A DNA stretch of 17,808 nucleotides from CANJXF01 sp043775015 (GTDB lineage: Bacteria > Verrucomicrobiota > Verrucomicrobiia > Limisphaerales > CANJXF01): positions 1 through 17,808 of the forward strand of contig JAYVSV010000069.1 in NCBI GenBank assembly GCA_043775015.1, given 5' to 3'. The notes under the pieces were generated by a model. That model was not told the origin of the DNA and ran no database searches. It saw nothing but the letters and a program-made list of their open reading frames with translations. Position numbers and translations under genes: made by a program. Below, one piece after another: positions 6,842 to 14,928 of this stretch; within the stretch, counting starts at the first letter, position 1; each line of letters begins with the position of its first letter.

Positions 6842-8077
6842 ATGCCCCCCAAATCCAGTTTTCTCGATAAGGTTCTTGGGCGCATCGGGCGGCTCGACGC
6901 CGTAGGATTGCAAACCGTGGTGCAACGCCTGGCTCGTGAACGCAGCTTTCTCGAAACCCTTTTCAACACGATCGAGGACGGCGTGCTGGTGCTGGACGAA
7001 AAGGGTCGCATCATTTATTTCAACCAGGCGGTCTCGCGCATTCTGAATTGGCACGATGAAATTGCGGAAGGCGAAACGATTTCCCATTATCTGCCCGAAC
7101 TGCACCAACTGTTAAAAACGCGCAGCGACCAGCGCGTCGTACGCCATGAATTTGAGATCAATTATCCTGCGGTAAAATTTTTCCGACTCTACGTCGCGCC
7201 GCTGGACGGGGAAGGGGCGAGCGGATCAGGTGTCGCGTTGATTTTGCATGACGCCACTGAGCAGCGGCAGAAAACGTTCGAAGCCATCGAAAGCGAGCGG
7301 TTGCACACGTTAACATTGCTCGCGGCGAGCGTCGCGCACGAAATTGGAAATCCATTGAATGCGCTGCACATTCATCTGCAACTGATGGCGCGCGAAACGA
7401 AGAAGCTTCGCCAATCAATTTTGGATCCCGCGCCTGCCCGCTTTGCGAAACGTGGTGGCGAGCAAGACCCCTCGTTTGCCGTGGAGCGCGAAGAGAGCGT
7501 CAACAAGTTGGAAAAATATCTCGATGTCGCGAAGGGGGAAATTTCGCGGCTCGATTACATCGTCACGCAGTTTCTCCAGGCGATTCGTCCCTCGCCGCCG
7601 AAACTTGCGCTCGCCTCTCTGAACGACGTGGTTCGCGAGACGACTGAGTTGCTTCGTCCAGAAATCGAAAATCGTGGATTATATTTTAAAGAAAATCTCG
7701 CCAACCGATTGCCAGCGTCGCCAATTGATGCGGGACAAATTAAACAAGCGCTGGTTAACCTCGTCAAAAATGCGGTGCAAGCGATGACCAAAGGCGGCAC
7801 GCTCACTCTGCAAACTGGTTTTGGTTCCGACGGTGTGTGGGTCAGCGTCTCCGATACGGGCGGTGGAATTCCGCAGGAACAATTGAACCGGATTTTTGAA
7901 CCATTTTTCACGACCAAAAAAAAGGGAACAGGGCTTGGCTTGATGATTGTGCAGCGAATCGTGCGCGATCACGCCGGACGAATTGAATTGGAAAGCAACG
8001 TCGGCAAAGGAACGATGTTTCGCATCTGGCTGCCGTTGCACGAGCGCAGGCCGAAATTATTGCAAGCCAACGCATGA
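6842..8077 (+). CDS. Soluble PAS-domain sensor histidine kinase, NtrB-like
   Basis: Cytoplasmic sensor kinase, 411 residues, with no transmembrane segment. An N-terminal helix (about 1-35) is followed by a PAS domain (about 36-140; ETLFNTIEDGVLVLDEKGRIIYFNQ). HisKA has phosphoacceptor His166 in SVAHEIGNPLNALHIHLQL. The ATPase domain shows the N-box LVNLVKNAVQAM (Asn310), VSDTGGGIP, FEPFFTTKK and GTGLGL (362-367). The distance from His166 to the ERL-like motif ISRLD (234-238) is about 25 residues longer than usual, owing to a charged, Pro/Gly-containing insertion at about 195-222. It should phosphorylate the regulator encoded next, which it overlaps by ATGA. An in-frame GTG at 6746 would add 32 residues of unlikely composition; MPPKSSFLDKVLGRI looks the natural start, though without a Shine-Dalgarno sequence. 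Confidence 0.92.
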   Translation: MPPKSSFLDKVLGRIGRLDAVGLQTVVQRLARERSFLETLFNTIEDGVLVLDEKGRIIYFNQAVSRILNWHDEIAEGETISHYLPELHQLLKTRSDQRVVRHEFEINYPAVKFFRLYVAPLDGEGASGSGVALILHDATEQRQKTFEAIESERLHTLTLLAASVAHEIGNPLNALHIHLQLMARETKKLRQSILDPAPARFAKRGGEQDPSFAVEREESVNKLEKYLDVAKGEISRLDYIVTQFLQAIRPSPPKLALASLNDVVRETTELLRPEIENRGLYFKENLANRLPASPIDAGQIKQALVNLVKNAVQAMTKGGTLTLQTGFGSDGVWVSVSDTGGGIPQEQLNRIFEPFFTTKKKGTGLGLMIVQRIVRDHAGRIELESNVGKGTMFRIWLPLHERRPKLLQANA

Positions 8078-9435
8078 AACCAATGTTGCTCATAGTTGAT
8101 GATGAAAAGCCGACACGTGAAGGATTGCGCGCCGCGCTGGAGGATCATTATGACGTTTACCTGGCGGACGATGCGGCGACGGCGATGAATTTGTTGGAGC
8201 AGGAAAATTTTGCGGTTTTGCTGACCGATTTTCGTTTGCCGCAGGAAGATGGGATGAAGCTCATCGCCCGAGCCAAGTCACTTCCCAAACCACCGATTTG
8301 TATTTTGATGACCGCGTATGGCTCGGAGGAATTGGCGGTCGAAGCGATGAAAAAAGGGGCGGACGATTACATCGCGAAAGGCCGTTTGCAAATAGAGGAA
8401 TTGGAAATGCGGATCGCGCGCGCCCTGCGCCAGCAGAATCTGGAAACGGAAAATGTTTCGCTCCGCCAGCAACTGCATACCAAATTTGGTTTGGAAAACA
8501 TCATCGGCGAAGCGCCTTGCATGCACGAGGTTTTGGATATTGTTCGCCAGGTTGCGCCGACGCGGGCCACCGTTTTAATTTTGGGCGAAAGCGGCACGGG
8601 CAAAGAACTGATCGCCAAAGCGATTCATCAAATGAGTCCTCGGGCGCGCCAACCGCTGGTGACCGTCCATTGCGCCGCGCTGGCGCCGACGCTGCTGGAA
8701 AGCGAATTGTTCGGCCACGAGCGCGGAGCATTCACCGGCGCGCACGAACGGCGATTGGGCCGGTTTGAGCAAGCGCAGGGCGGAACGCTTTTCCTCGACG
8801 AGATTGGCGAGATTGATCAAACGCTCCAGGTCAAATTGCTTCGCTTCCTCGGCGAACGAACCTTCGAACGCGTCGGCTCCAACAAAACGATTTCGTCCGA
8901 CGTGCGGTTAATTACGGCCACCAACAAGAATCTCGAGGACTTGGTCAAAGCCGGGACGTTTCGCGAAGATCTCTTTTTCCGGTTGCGCGTCGTTGAGATT
9001 CTTATGCCGTCGTTGCGGGAACGCGCTGCGGATATTCCATTGCTTGCGCAAAATTTTCTGCGTGAATTTGCCAGTGAAAATAAAAAAAACGTCAACGGTA
9101 TTCTGCCGGAAGCCGTCGCTGCGTTGCTCAACCATTCCTGGCCGGGAAATGTGCGCGAACTGCGCACGGCCATCGAACACGCCGTCGTTTTGTCGCGTGG
9201 AGACAAGATTGCTTTTCGCGATTTGCCGGCAAATGTGCGAAATGGCAACGTGTCAAATTCGAGAGGGGAAGCCTTTCCGCAAAAGACCTTGAGCGTTCGT
9301 GAAGCGGAAAAGAATTTGATCATCCGTGCGCTCAAGGAATCGAATGGCAACCGCACTTTGGCTGCGGAGAAAACGGGCATGAGCCGCCGCACACTTCACC
9401 GAAAACTTCACACCTACCAACTGGAAGGACTTTAA
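8074..9435 (+). CDS. Sigma-54-dependent response regulator, NtrC/AtoC type
   Basis: 453 residues. The receiver domain (about 1-120) has the acidic pair Asp9-Asp10, phosphoacceptor Asp52, Thr80 and Lys102; the usual Lys-Pro is Lys-Gly here. The AAA+ domain (about 140-375) has Walker A GESGTGKE (171-178), the sigma-54-contacting GAFTGA loop (218-223), Walker B LFLDEIGE (239-246) and WPGNVREL. A Fis-type helix-turn-helix ends the protein (about 410-453; NRTLAAEKTGMSRRTLHRKL). It should activate sigma-54 promoters when phosphorylated by the overlapping kinase. The ATGA overlap implies translational coupling. I looked for -24/-12 elements before neighbouring genes and found none convincing, so targets may lie elsewhere. 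Its stop codon directly abuts the glycosyltransferase start. Confidence 0.95.
   Translation: MKPMLLIVDDEKPTREGLRAALEDHYDVYLADDAATAMNLLEQENFAVLLTDFRLPQEDGMKLIARAKSLPKPPICILMTAYGSEELAVEAMKKGADDYIAKGRLQIEELEMRIARALRQQNLETENVSLRQQLHTKFGLENIIGEAPCMHEVLDIVRQVAPTRATVLILGESGTGKELIAKAIHQMSPRARQPLVTVHCAALAPTLLESELFGHERGAFTGAHERRLGRFEQAQGGTLFLDEIGEIDQTLQVKLLRFLGERTFERVGSNKTISSDVRLITATNKNLEDLVKAGTFREDLFFRLRVVEILMPSLRERAADIPLLAQNFLREFASENKKNVNGILPEAVAALLNHSWPGNVRELRTAIEHAVVLSRGDKIAFRDLPANVRNGNVSNSRGEAFPQKTLSVREAEKNLIIRALKESNGNRTLAAEKTGMSRRTLHRKLHTYQLEGL
9425..9429 (+). promoter_or_regulatory. Ribosome binding site of the glycosyltransferase gene, inside the regulator gene
   Basis: AAGGA lies 6 nt before the ATG at 9436, within the last codons of the response regulator. 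It is one of the few good Shine-Dalgarno sites in this window and supports that start and co-transcription with the regulator. Confidence 0.6.
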
Positions 9436-11289
9436 ATGCAAGCCTGGCTGCAAAAGATAATTCATTTTATCGAAGAAGGAGAAGGCGCACAAACGCTGCG
9501 GTTGGCGCTGGCGGCGCTGGCTTTCGTGGCGATTGCGATGTTTTACGACATCATGTCGTTCAAGAGTTTCAACACGGAAGAAGCCATGGATATGTCGCAA
9601 TTGGCGCGAAATATTTCCAATGGCGAAGGTTACACGACGAAATGTATTCGGCCATTTAGCCTCGCGCTAGTCCAGGCACAAACCGATCGGAAAGCCGCCA
9701 TAATTGACAAACAGTTGGAATCAAAAAATTTGTCGGACACCGACCGGAAGGCTCTCGAAAGCGAACTGGTTCAGCTCAAAAAAATTGCCTCGCTCAAGAC
9801 CCCGCATCCGGACCTCGCCAACCCGCCGCTATACCCGACGTTGCTGGCTGGTTTCCTCAAAATTGCGCCCATCGATTACAAAATTCCGTTTGAAATTTTC
9901 CAAGCCTACGGACCAGAACTTTGGATTGCCGGGTTCAACCAGTTCCTTTTCTTTTTGGCGATTCTTCTCATTTTCAAAATAACGCGCGAACTATTTGGCC
10001 CCTCCGTCGCATGGGTCTCCACCCTGTTGTTCACGGCAACAGACCTGTTTTGGAGATTCAGCGTTTCTGGTCTTTCGACGATGTTGCTTATGGTTATTTT
10101 CCTTTGCACTGCTTTGATGCTATTGCGGTTCGAGCGCCAAACCCGGGAAATTGTTTCCGGGCGAAGTCCTTTCCTCGCGGCGATTCTGGCAGGCGTTTTC
10201 GTTGGCCTTGGCTGCCTGACTCGATACTCCTTCGGTTGGTTGATCGGTCCGGTTTTAGTTTTTCTGTTGCTGTTTAGTTCGGCCCGGCGTTTAAGAAATT
10301 GCTCTGGCGCGCTGCTGGCCTTTCTGCTCGTCGTCTCGCCCTGGTTGGTTCGTAACTATTCACTCAGCGGAAACGCGTTTGGAATCGCCGGATACGCCAT
10401 TTGCCAAAACACACCGGCTTTTCAGGAAGACCAATTGGAACGTTCGCTCCAAGCCGAGCCGGTTTTCACAAAAGTTTCTTTGGCGGATTTTGCGCGAAAA
10501 CTTTTTGTTAACTCCCGGGACATTCTGGAAAATGAAATCCCCAGATTGGGCGGAAGTTGGCTTGGTCTATTTTTTCTGGCGGGGTTGCTTGCCCCAATGC
10601 GCCATTCGGCACAATCCAGACTGCGCTATTTTCTCCTGTTCTCGATTTTCGTTCTGATCATCGTTCAAGCGTTTGGAAAAACCCATTTGACGAGCGACCT
10701 CCCTCAATACAATTCAGAGAATTTGTTGATTATTCTTGCCCCGCTGGTTTTTGGATTTGGAGTGGCGTTTTATTTTGAATTGATCGACCGGATTATTTTT
10801 CCAGAACTTCTTTGGAGATACGCTGCGAACCTTTTGTTTTGCGTGATCATCGCGGCTCCAATGATTTTCACTTTGTTGCCACCACGGGTGAGTCCGCTGG
10901 CATATCCTCCGTATTATCCACCTACGTTACAGGAGACAGGCGGTTGGATGCGGCCGGACGAATTGGTGATGTGCGACGTTCCATGGGCGATGGCTTGGTA
11001 CAGCGACCGGCAATCTGTTTCATTGACCCTCGTTTATCCGGACGACTTTTTTACCATCAACGATGACATCAAAACGATTCACGCCCTTCACATCACGCCG
11101 AAGACGATCGATGGTCGATTTTTGTCGCAAATGATCAAGGACAGCAAAGGCTGGGGACGATTTGTTCTGCAAAGCCTGTCCAAGGGTGATGTGCCGGACG
11201 GGTTTCCGCTGAAGAAATCTCCTCAACGATTTCTGCCGGATCAATTCTTTGTGACTGATTGGGATCGATGGACAATGCCTCCCAAATAG
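9436..11289 (+). CDS. Polytopic GT-C glycosyltransferase (family 39 / ArnT-PMT-like)
   Basis: 617-residue inner-membrane protein with about 10-12 hydrophobic helices; clear ones lie near 21-37, 167-182, 190-206, 213-230, 246-262, 268-285, 401-420, 430-450 and 467-483. The first periplasmic loop contains the acidic pair Glu48-Glu49 (FNTEEAMD) and later HPDLANPPLYP (124-134), the arrangement of the lipid-phosphate-sugar-dependent GT-C enzymes, where an acidic residue in loop 1 is catalytic. Between them sits a charged helical stretch (about 83-121). A soluble tail of about 120 residues follows the last helix. It probably transfers a sugar from a polyprenyl-phosphate donor to a glycan or protein in the periplasm; donor and acceptor cannot be told. 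It follows the regulator with no gap and precedes polysaccharide-export genes. Confidence 0.8.
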   Translation: MQAWLQKIIHFIEEGEGAQTLRLALAALAFVAIAMFYDIMSFKSFNTEEAMDMSQLARNISNGEGYTTKCIRPFSLALVQAQTDRKAAIIDKQLESKNLSDTDRKALESELVQLKKIASLKTPHPDLANPPLYPTLLAGFLKIAPIDYKIPFEIFQAYGPELWIAGFNQFLFFLAILLIFKITRELFGPSVAWVSTLLFTATDLFWRFSVSGLSTMLLMVIFLCTALMLLRFERQTREIVSGRSPFLAAILAGVFVGLGCLTRYSFGWLIGPVLVFLLLFSSARRLRNCSGALLAFLLVVSPWLVRNYSLSGNAFGIAGYAICQNTPAFQEDQLERSLQAEPVFTKVSLADFARKLFVNSRDILENEIPRLGGSWLGLFFLAGLLAPMRHSAQSRLRYFLLFSIFVLIIVQAFGKTHLTSDLPQYNSENLLIILAPLVFGFGVAFYFELIDRIIFPELLWRYAANLLFCVIIAAPMIFTLLPPRVSPLAYPPYYPPTLQETGGWMRPDELVMCDVPWAMAWYSDRQSVSLTLVYPDDFFTINDDIKTIHALHITPKTIDGRFLSQMIKDSKGWGRFVLQSLSKGDVPDGFPLKKSPQRFLPDQFFVTDWDRWTMPPK

Positions 11290-11313
11290 TTGGGACACAG
11301 CCGAAAAGAATAT

Positions 11314-11340
11314 TTGACAAGGCTTGGTGTGATTCATAAG
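11314..11340 (+). promoter_or_regulatory. Possible promoter for the outer-membrane barrel gene
   Basis: A perfect -35 hexamer TTGACA (11314-11319) stands in the 116-bp gap before the barrel gene. A -10-like CATAAG (11335-11340, 4/6) follows at 15 bp, or TAAGAA (11337-11342, 3/6) at the better 17 bp. The -35 is strong and the -10 weak. No sigma-54 -24/-12 pair is visible in this gap. Confidence 0.35.
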
Positions 11341-11405
11341 AATTGGGGCGAATTTACAAATAAATGTGTCGTCACGCATTTGGTTGTTTGCAGAAAAATC
11401 AAACT

Positions 11406-12692
11406 ATGAAAAAGTTCCTTACTTCCGCGGGCTTGATTGCCATCAGTGCATCCAGCATCCATGCAGGTTCTTCGGTGGAGTTGTCGCCGATTGAAGCGTC
11501 GAAACCGTGGAGTGTTTCCGCTGCGCTGCGTGGCTTCTATGACGATAATTACACCACGTCACCGAAAGATTTCAAACGCTCCAGTATTGGATACGAGATC
11601 AAGCCGTCTGCCTCGTTGAATCTTTCGTTGGACCAAACATTCATCGGCTTGAGCTATGAATACGGCTTTCTCTACTACGAAGATCGTCAGGACCATAAGT
11701 ATGATCAAACCCATAAATTTGACGCGCGGCTTACGCATGATTTTTCCCCGCGATATAAACTTGAGGTGGACGATTCTTTTGTGGTTTCGCAAGAGCCTGA
11801 AGTCCAATCCGGTGTAGCTACGAGCCCATTGCGATCGGAGGGCGACAACATTCGCAACCTTGGCACCATTAAATTTACAGATCAAGTCACGGAACTTTTG
11901 GCCGTTGAATTGGGATACGCCAATACGTTTTCGGATTACCAACAGGATGAAAATACCAAGGATAAGAACGGCGATACACCGAAAAGTCTGGGATATGCCA
12001 GTAAGTCTGGATTGCTGGATCGTATTGAGCATGCCGCTTCAATCGATCTTCGGTGGCGGGCAATGTCGGATACCGATGGAATCCTCGGTTACCAGTTTGG
12101 GATCGTAGACTTCATAGGGGACGAGGCGTTAAATCCCAGCGATCCAAATCCAGTAGTTAGCGATGATCGCAATAGTAGATCGCACCGGCTTTATGTCGGA
12201 GTTGACCATCGCTTCAATGCGCAGTTGTCGGGCTCAGTTCGAGTGGGTGGACAATTTACGGATTATTACAACAATGGTCAGGATAACGTCAGCCCTTATG
12301 TTGATGCGAGTCTCACTTACTTATATGGCCGAGGAGATTACATTCAGGTAGGAGGGAATCACTCCCGTGCACGAACTGATTTATTTAGCGTTGATTCCTC
12401 CGGTGACGTCACGGTTGATCAAGAAGTTACCGCTATTTACCTTTCTGTTAATCACAAGATCACACCAGACCTCACCGGAAGTTTTTTGGTTCAGGGTCAG
12501 CGAGCGACGTTCTATGGTGGAACGGAGGACGGCAATGTTGAGTATTATTTCCTTCCAGGACTGAATCTTTCCTACCATTTCAATCCTCATGTGTCAGCCG
12601 AAGCCGGTTACAATTTTGATCGGTTGGACTCGGACTCGGGACGCAGTTATTCGCGGAACCGGGTTTATGTGGGTGTCCGAGCGACCTACTAA
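11406..12692 (+). CDS. Outer-membrane beta-barrel protein of exopolysaccharide loci (PF10082-like)
   Basis: 428 residues from the ATG at 11406. A clean signal peptide MKKFLTSAGLIAISASSIHA (1-20) ends before GSS. The mature protein is a series of amphipathic strands rich in Tyr, Asp and Asn (for example GFYDDNYTTSPKDF, FIGLSYEYGFLYY, YLYGRGDYIQVGGNHSRA) and ends RVYVGVRATY with the terminal aromatic expected for Bam-dependent insertion. The length and the YDDN opening fit the BBP2_2-type barrels (PF10082) found beside tyrosine autokinases and export lipoproteins in polysaccharide clusters. Its role may be polymer passage or anchoring at the outer membrane; that is inference from context. An in-frame upstream ATG at 11364 would add 14 residues and spoil the signal peptide. 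A terminator follows 24 bp after the stop. Confidence 0.78.
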   Translation: MKKFLTSAGLIAISASSIHAGSSVELSPIEASKPWSVSAALRGFYDDNYTTSPKDFKRSSIGYEIKPSASLNLSLDQTFIGLSYEYGFLYYEDRQDHKYDQTHKFDARLTHDFSPRYKLEVDDSFVVSQEPEVQSGVATSPLRSEGDNIRNLGTIKFTDQVTELLAVELGYANTFSDYQQDENTKDKNGDTPKSLGYASKSGLLDRIEHAASIDLRWRAMSDTDGILGYQFGIVDFIGDEALNPSDPNPVVSDDRNSRSHRLYVGVDHRFNAQLSGSVRVGGQFTDYYNNGQDNVSPYVDASLTYLYGRGDYIQVGGNHSRARTDLFSVDSSGDVTVDQEVTAIYLSVNHKITPDLTGSFLVQGQRATFYGGTEDGNVEYYFLPGLNLSYHFNPHVSAEAGYNFDRLDSDSGRSYSRNRVYVGVRATY

Positions 12693-12715
12693 AATAAGAA
12701 TTTGATATTTCGTTG

Positions 12716-12748
12716 AGAGGCTGCACATTGTCAGCCTCTTATTTTTTT
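12716..12748 (+). terminator. Rho-independent terminator between the barrel and BY-kinase genes
   Basis: AGAGGCTG (12716-12723) pairs perfectly with CAGCCTCT (12732-12739) around an 8-nt loop, and TTATTTTTTT runs to 12748. The stem is 8 bp and GC-rich, so this is a strong candidate. The T-run ends only 5 nt before the ATG at 12754, leaving no room for a separate promoter or Shine-Dalgarno site after it. Transcription into the export genes must therefore read through it or begin at or before it. Confidence 0.75.
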
Positions 12749-12753
12749 GATGT

Positions 12754-14892
12754 ATGGATACTAAAATACCTGAGTCTCCAGAGATGAAACTTCATTTTCT
12801 GGATTATTGGCGGATCATCCGGCTCCGCAAAACCGTCATCCTGCTGGTTTTCTTGCTGGTTGTCGTCACAACGACAGCGGTGACTTTCTGGCTTCCGAAA
12901 ACCTATGCGAGCATGGCGCGTATTCAGGTGGAGAAAGACGTGTCAGCAGTTTCCGGAATTGAAAAAAATTCAACTTATGCTCCTTTTGATCCATTCTGGC
13001 TTGGAACGCAGTTCGAAGTCATCCAGTCCTCCTCGGTCCTGAATGAGGTTATAAAAAAACTGGATCTGAATGAAAAATGGGGCACTCGCAGAGGTCTTCC
13101 GGGAAAGCTCAAAACAGAACAGACTTATAGAATTTTAAAAGGTCAAATCAACGTGAAACAATCACGGAACACTAGTTTGATCGAAATCTGGGTTTACAGC
13201 GAAGACATGGCTGAAGCCTCAGAAATCGCCAACACGATTGCCGATATTTATCGAGAAAGCCGGTTGGCAATTCGTAAAACAACTAGAACCGCCGGTGTGG
13301 ATACGCTCCAGGAAAAACTTCAGAGTAAAGAAGCTCAGGTCACGGTTCAGCAGAAGATCGTAAACGAACTACGACGGACGAATGATATTCCCGATCTTGA
13401 ATTTGCCAGTATCAATACTCAAACTTTGGACACCGACACGATTAGAAGCCTGGAACAAAACCGCATTGTAGCTTTGACCAGATACACAGAAGAGCAAACC
13501 CTGCTCGACGGGGTTAGTAAATACACGCGAGAACAACTTAGAAAGTCTCTTTCCACGGTTTATCCCTTGGATCCACTTCTTAATAGTTTGATGGAAAAAC
13601 TAACGTCGGGTCAGCAGCAGTTAACCGCTTTAACAAAGGATTTAACTGAAGAGCATAGTGAAGTGAAAAAAGCTAAGGCTCTGGTTGAAACCGTTCAATC
13701 CCAGCTCGATGAGAGGATTGTCGGAATCCTCGACGGCTTGAAAACCAATGCGGAACGAGCCAAAGCGCGTCTTGTGGAAATCGATGCTCAAGTCCGGACG
13801 AAACGGGATGAACTAAACAGCAAGTCAGACAAAAACCGTTCCTATTATGATGCCAAGCGCGAATTGGAAAATCTACAGCGTGTCAAAGAAGCCATTAATT
13901 TAAGAATCGAATCGGAAACGATTGATACAGATTTGCCGATGTCCTCCATCGTGACGGTTACCGACATTGCCAAGGTTGACCCAAGTCCGGTTAAACCAAA
14001 CAAGCCACTGAATATCGCGCTGGGTGTCATTGTTGGGTTGATTGTCGGTGTCGGCCTCGCCTTCTTTATCGAATACCTGGACACGAGCGTTAAGACGATC
14101 GACGACGTGGAGCGTGCGTTGCAGGCAGCCGTTTTGGGTGTGATTCCGCAAAATGTGGGCAACCTGCTTGAAGAGGGGCCTGACACCCCCCATGCGGAAG
14201 CCTATCGAGTGTTGCGCACCAATGTTTTGTTTACGCGCAAGAACGATAAGCTGAATACGATCTCCGTGCTCAGCGGCGGCGCTGGTGAAGGAAAATCGAC
14301 CACCCTGTTGAACCTTGCCACCGTGTTCGCACAAAATGGGAGCCGTTGCCTGGTGGTTGATTCTGATCTTCGTCGTCCGAGTATTCACAAAGTGTTGAAG
14401 GTTTCCAATTCCATTGGTTTGACTAATTATTTACTAAAGCAAAATACCCTTGAGGAAGTGATCCAGACCACCTCCCTGCAAACTTTGGACTTCTTGCCCA
14501 GCGGGAAATTACCCAGCAGTTCGATGGGTATTCTGAGTTCGGTAAAAATGAAGGAACTCATTCTTGAATTGAAGAGCCGTTATGATTTCGTCTTTTTTGA
14601 TTCTCCGCCGCTGCTCGGCGTGAGCGATGCTTCCATTCTGGCCAGCGAAATGGATATGGTTCTGCAAGTGGTGCAATACCGCCGATATCCGCAGCCGATG
14701 ACGTTGCGCGCGAAACAGATGATTCAAAAGGTGGGTGGCAATCTGGTTGGAATTGTTTTGAATAACATCAACATGAGTCAGGATGAAAATTATTATTACT
14801 ACAGCGGTTATTACGAATACTCCAAACAGGATGACGAAGCAGGTGTCGTAAATAGCAAGGCGGCGAAGAAAGTGGAAAGTCCGAAGGTTTAA
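12754..14892 (+). CDS. Wzz/BY-kinase fusion: polysaccharide co-polymerase and tyrosine autokinase (Wzc type)
   Basis: 712 residues, close to the length of E. coli Wzc. The Wzz domain starts at about 12; TM1 is at about 27-47, a long periplasmic coiled-coil region runs to about 400, a proline-rich PSPVKPNKP motif (410-418) follows and TM2 is at about 420-441. The cytoplasmic BY-kinase has Walker A SGGAGEGKST (507-516), Walker A' LVVDSDLRRP (533-542) and Walker B FVFFDSPP (612-619). Its tail carries seven tyrosines in ten residues (Tyr680-683, 686, 687, 689), the autophosphorylation cluster. It sets polymer chain length and gates export by phosphorylation cycles. ATG 12754 has only a U-rich leader; ATG 12784 (MKLHFLDYW) is an equally plausible start. 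Codon use seems more A/T-rich than in the helicase. The export lipoprotein gene follows after 36 bp. Confidence 0.95.
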   Translation: MDTKIPESPEMKLHFLDYWRIIRLRKTVILLVFLLVVVTTTAVTFWLPKTYASMARIQVEKDVSAVSGIEKNSTYAPFDPFWLGTQFEVIQSSSVLNEVIKKLDLNEKWGTRRGLPGKLKTEQTYRILKGQINVKQSRNTSLIEIWVYSEDMAEASEIANTIADIYRESRLAIRKTTRTAGVDTLQEKLQSKEAQVTVQQKIVNELRRTNDIPDLEFASINTQTLDTDTIRSLEQNRIVALTRYTEEQTLLDGVSKYTREQLRKSLSTVYPLDPLLNSLMEKLTSGQQQLTALTKDLTEEHSEVKKAKALVETVQSQLDERIVGILDGLKTNAERAKARLVEIDAQVRTKRDELNSKSDKNRSYYDAKRELENLQRVKEAINLRIESETIDTDLPMSSIVTVTDIAKVDPSPVKPNKPLNIALGVIVGLIVGVGLAFFIEYLDTSVKTIDDVERALQAAVLGVIPQNVGNLLEEGPDTPHAEAYRVLRTNVLFTRKNDKLNTISVLSGGAGEGKSTTLLNLATVFAQNGSRCLVVDSDLRRPSIHKVLKVSNSIGLTNYLLKQNTLEEVIQTTSLQTLDFLPSGKLPSSSMGILSSVKMKELILELKSRYDFVFFDSPPLLGVSDASILASEMDMVLQVVQYRRYPQPMTLRAKQMIQKVGGNLVGIVLNNINMSQDENYYYYSGYYEYSKQDDEAGVVNSKAAKKVESPKV

Positions 14893-14903
14893 TTATTCTG
14901 AAC

Positions 14904-14909
14904 AGGAAA
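14904..14909 (+). promoter_or_regulatory. Shine-Dalgarno-like AGGAAA that bears on the start of the export lipoprotein
   Basis: AGGAAA ends one base before a TTG at 14911, which is in frame with the lipoprotein and would add six residues (MYKIST). The ATG at 14929 lies about 19 nt further on, too far for this site. The short SD-to-TTG spacing is not ideal, so the choice of start remains open; either keeps the lipoprotein signal. Confidence 0.35.
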
Positions 14910-14928
14910 TTTGTATAAGATTAGCACT

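Noticed and set aside
11281..11294. Hairpin around the glycosyltransferase stop codon (CCCAA / TTGGG)
   Set aside because: It is only 5 bp with no following T-tract; likely chance.
11290..11405. Sigma-54 (-24/-12) promoter before the barrel gene
   Set aside because: No GG and GC dinucleotides at the required 10-bp spacing in a TGGC/TTGC context; the best signal is a sigma-70-like TTGACA.
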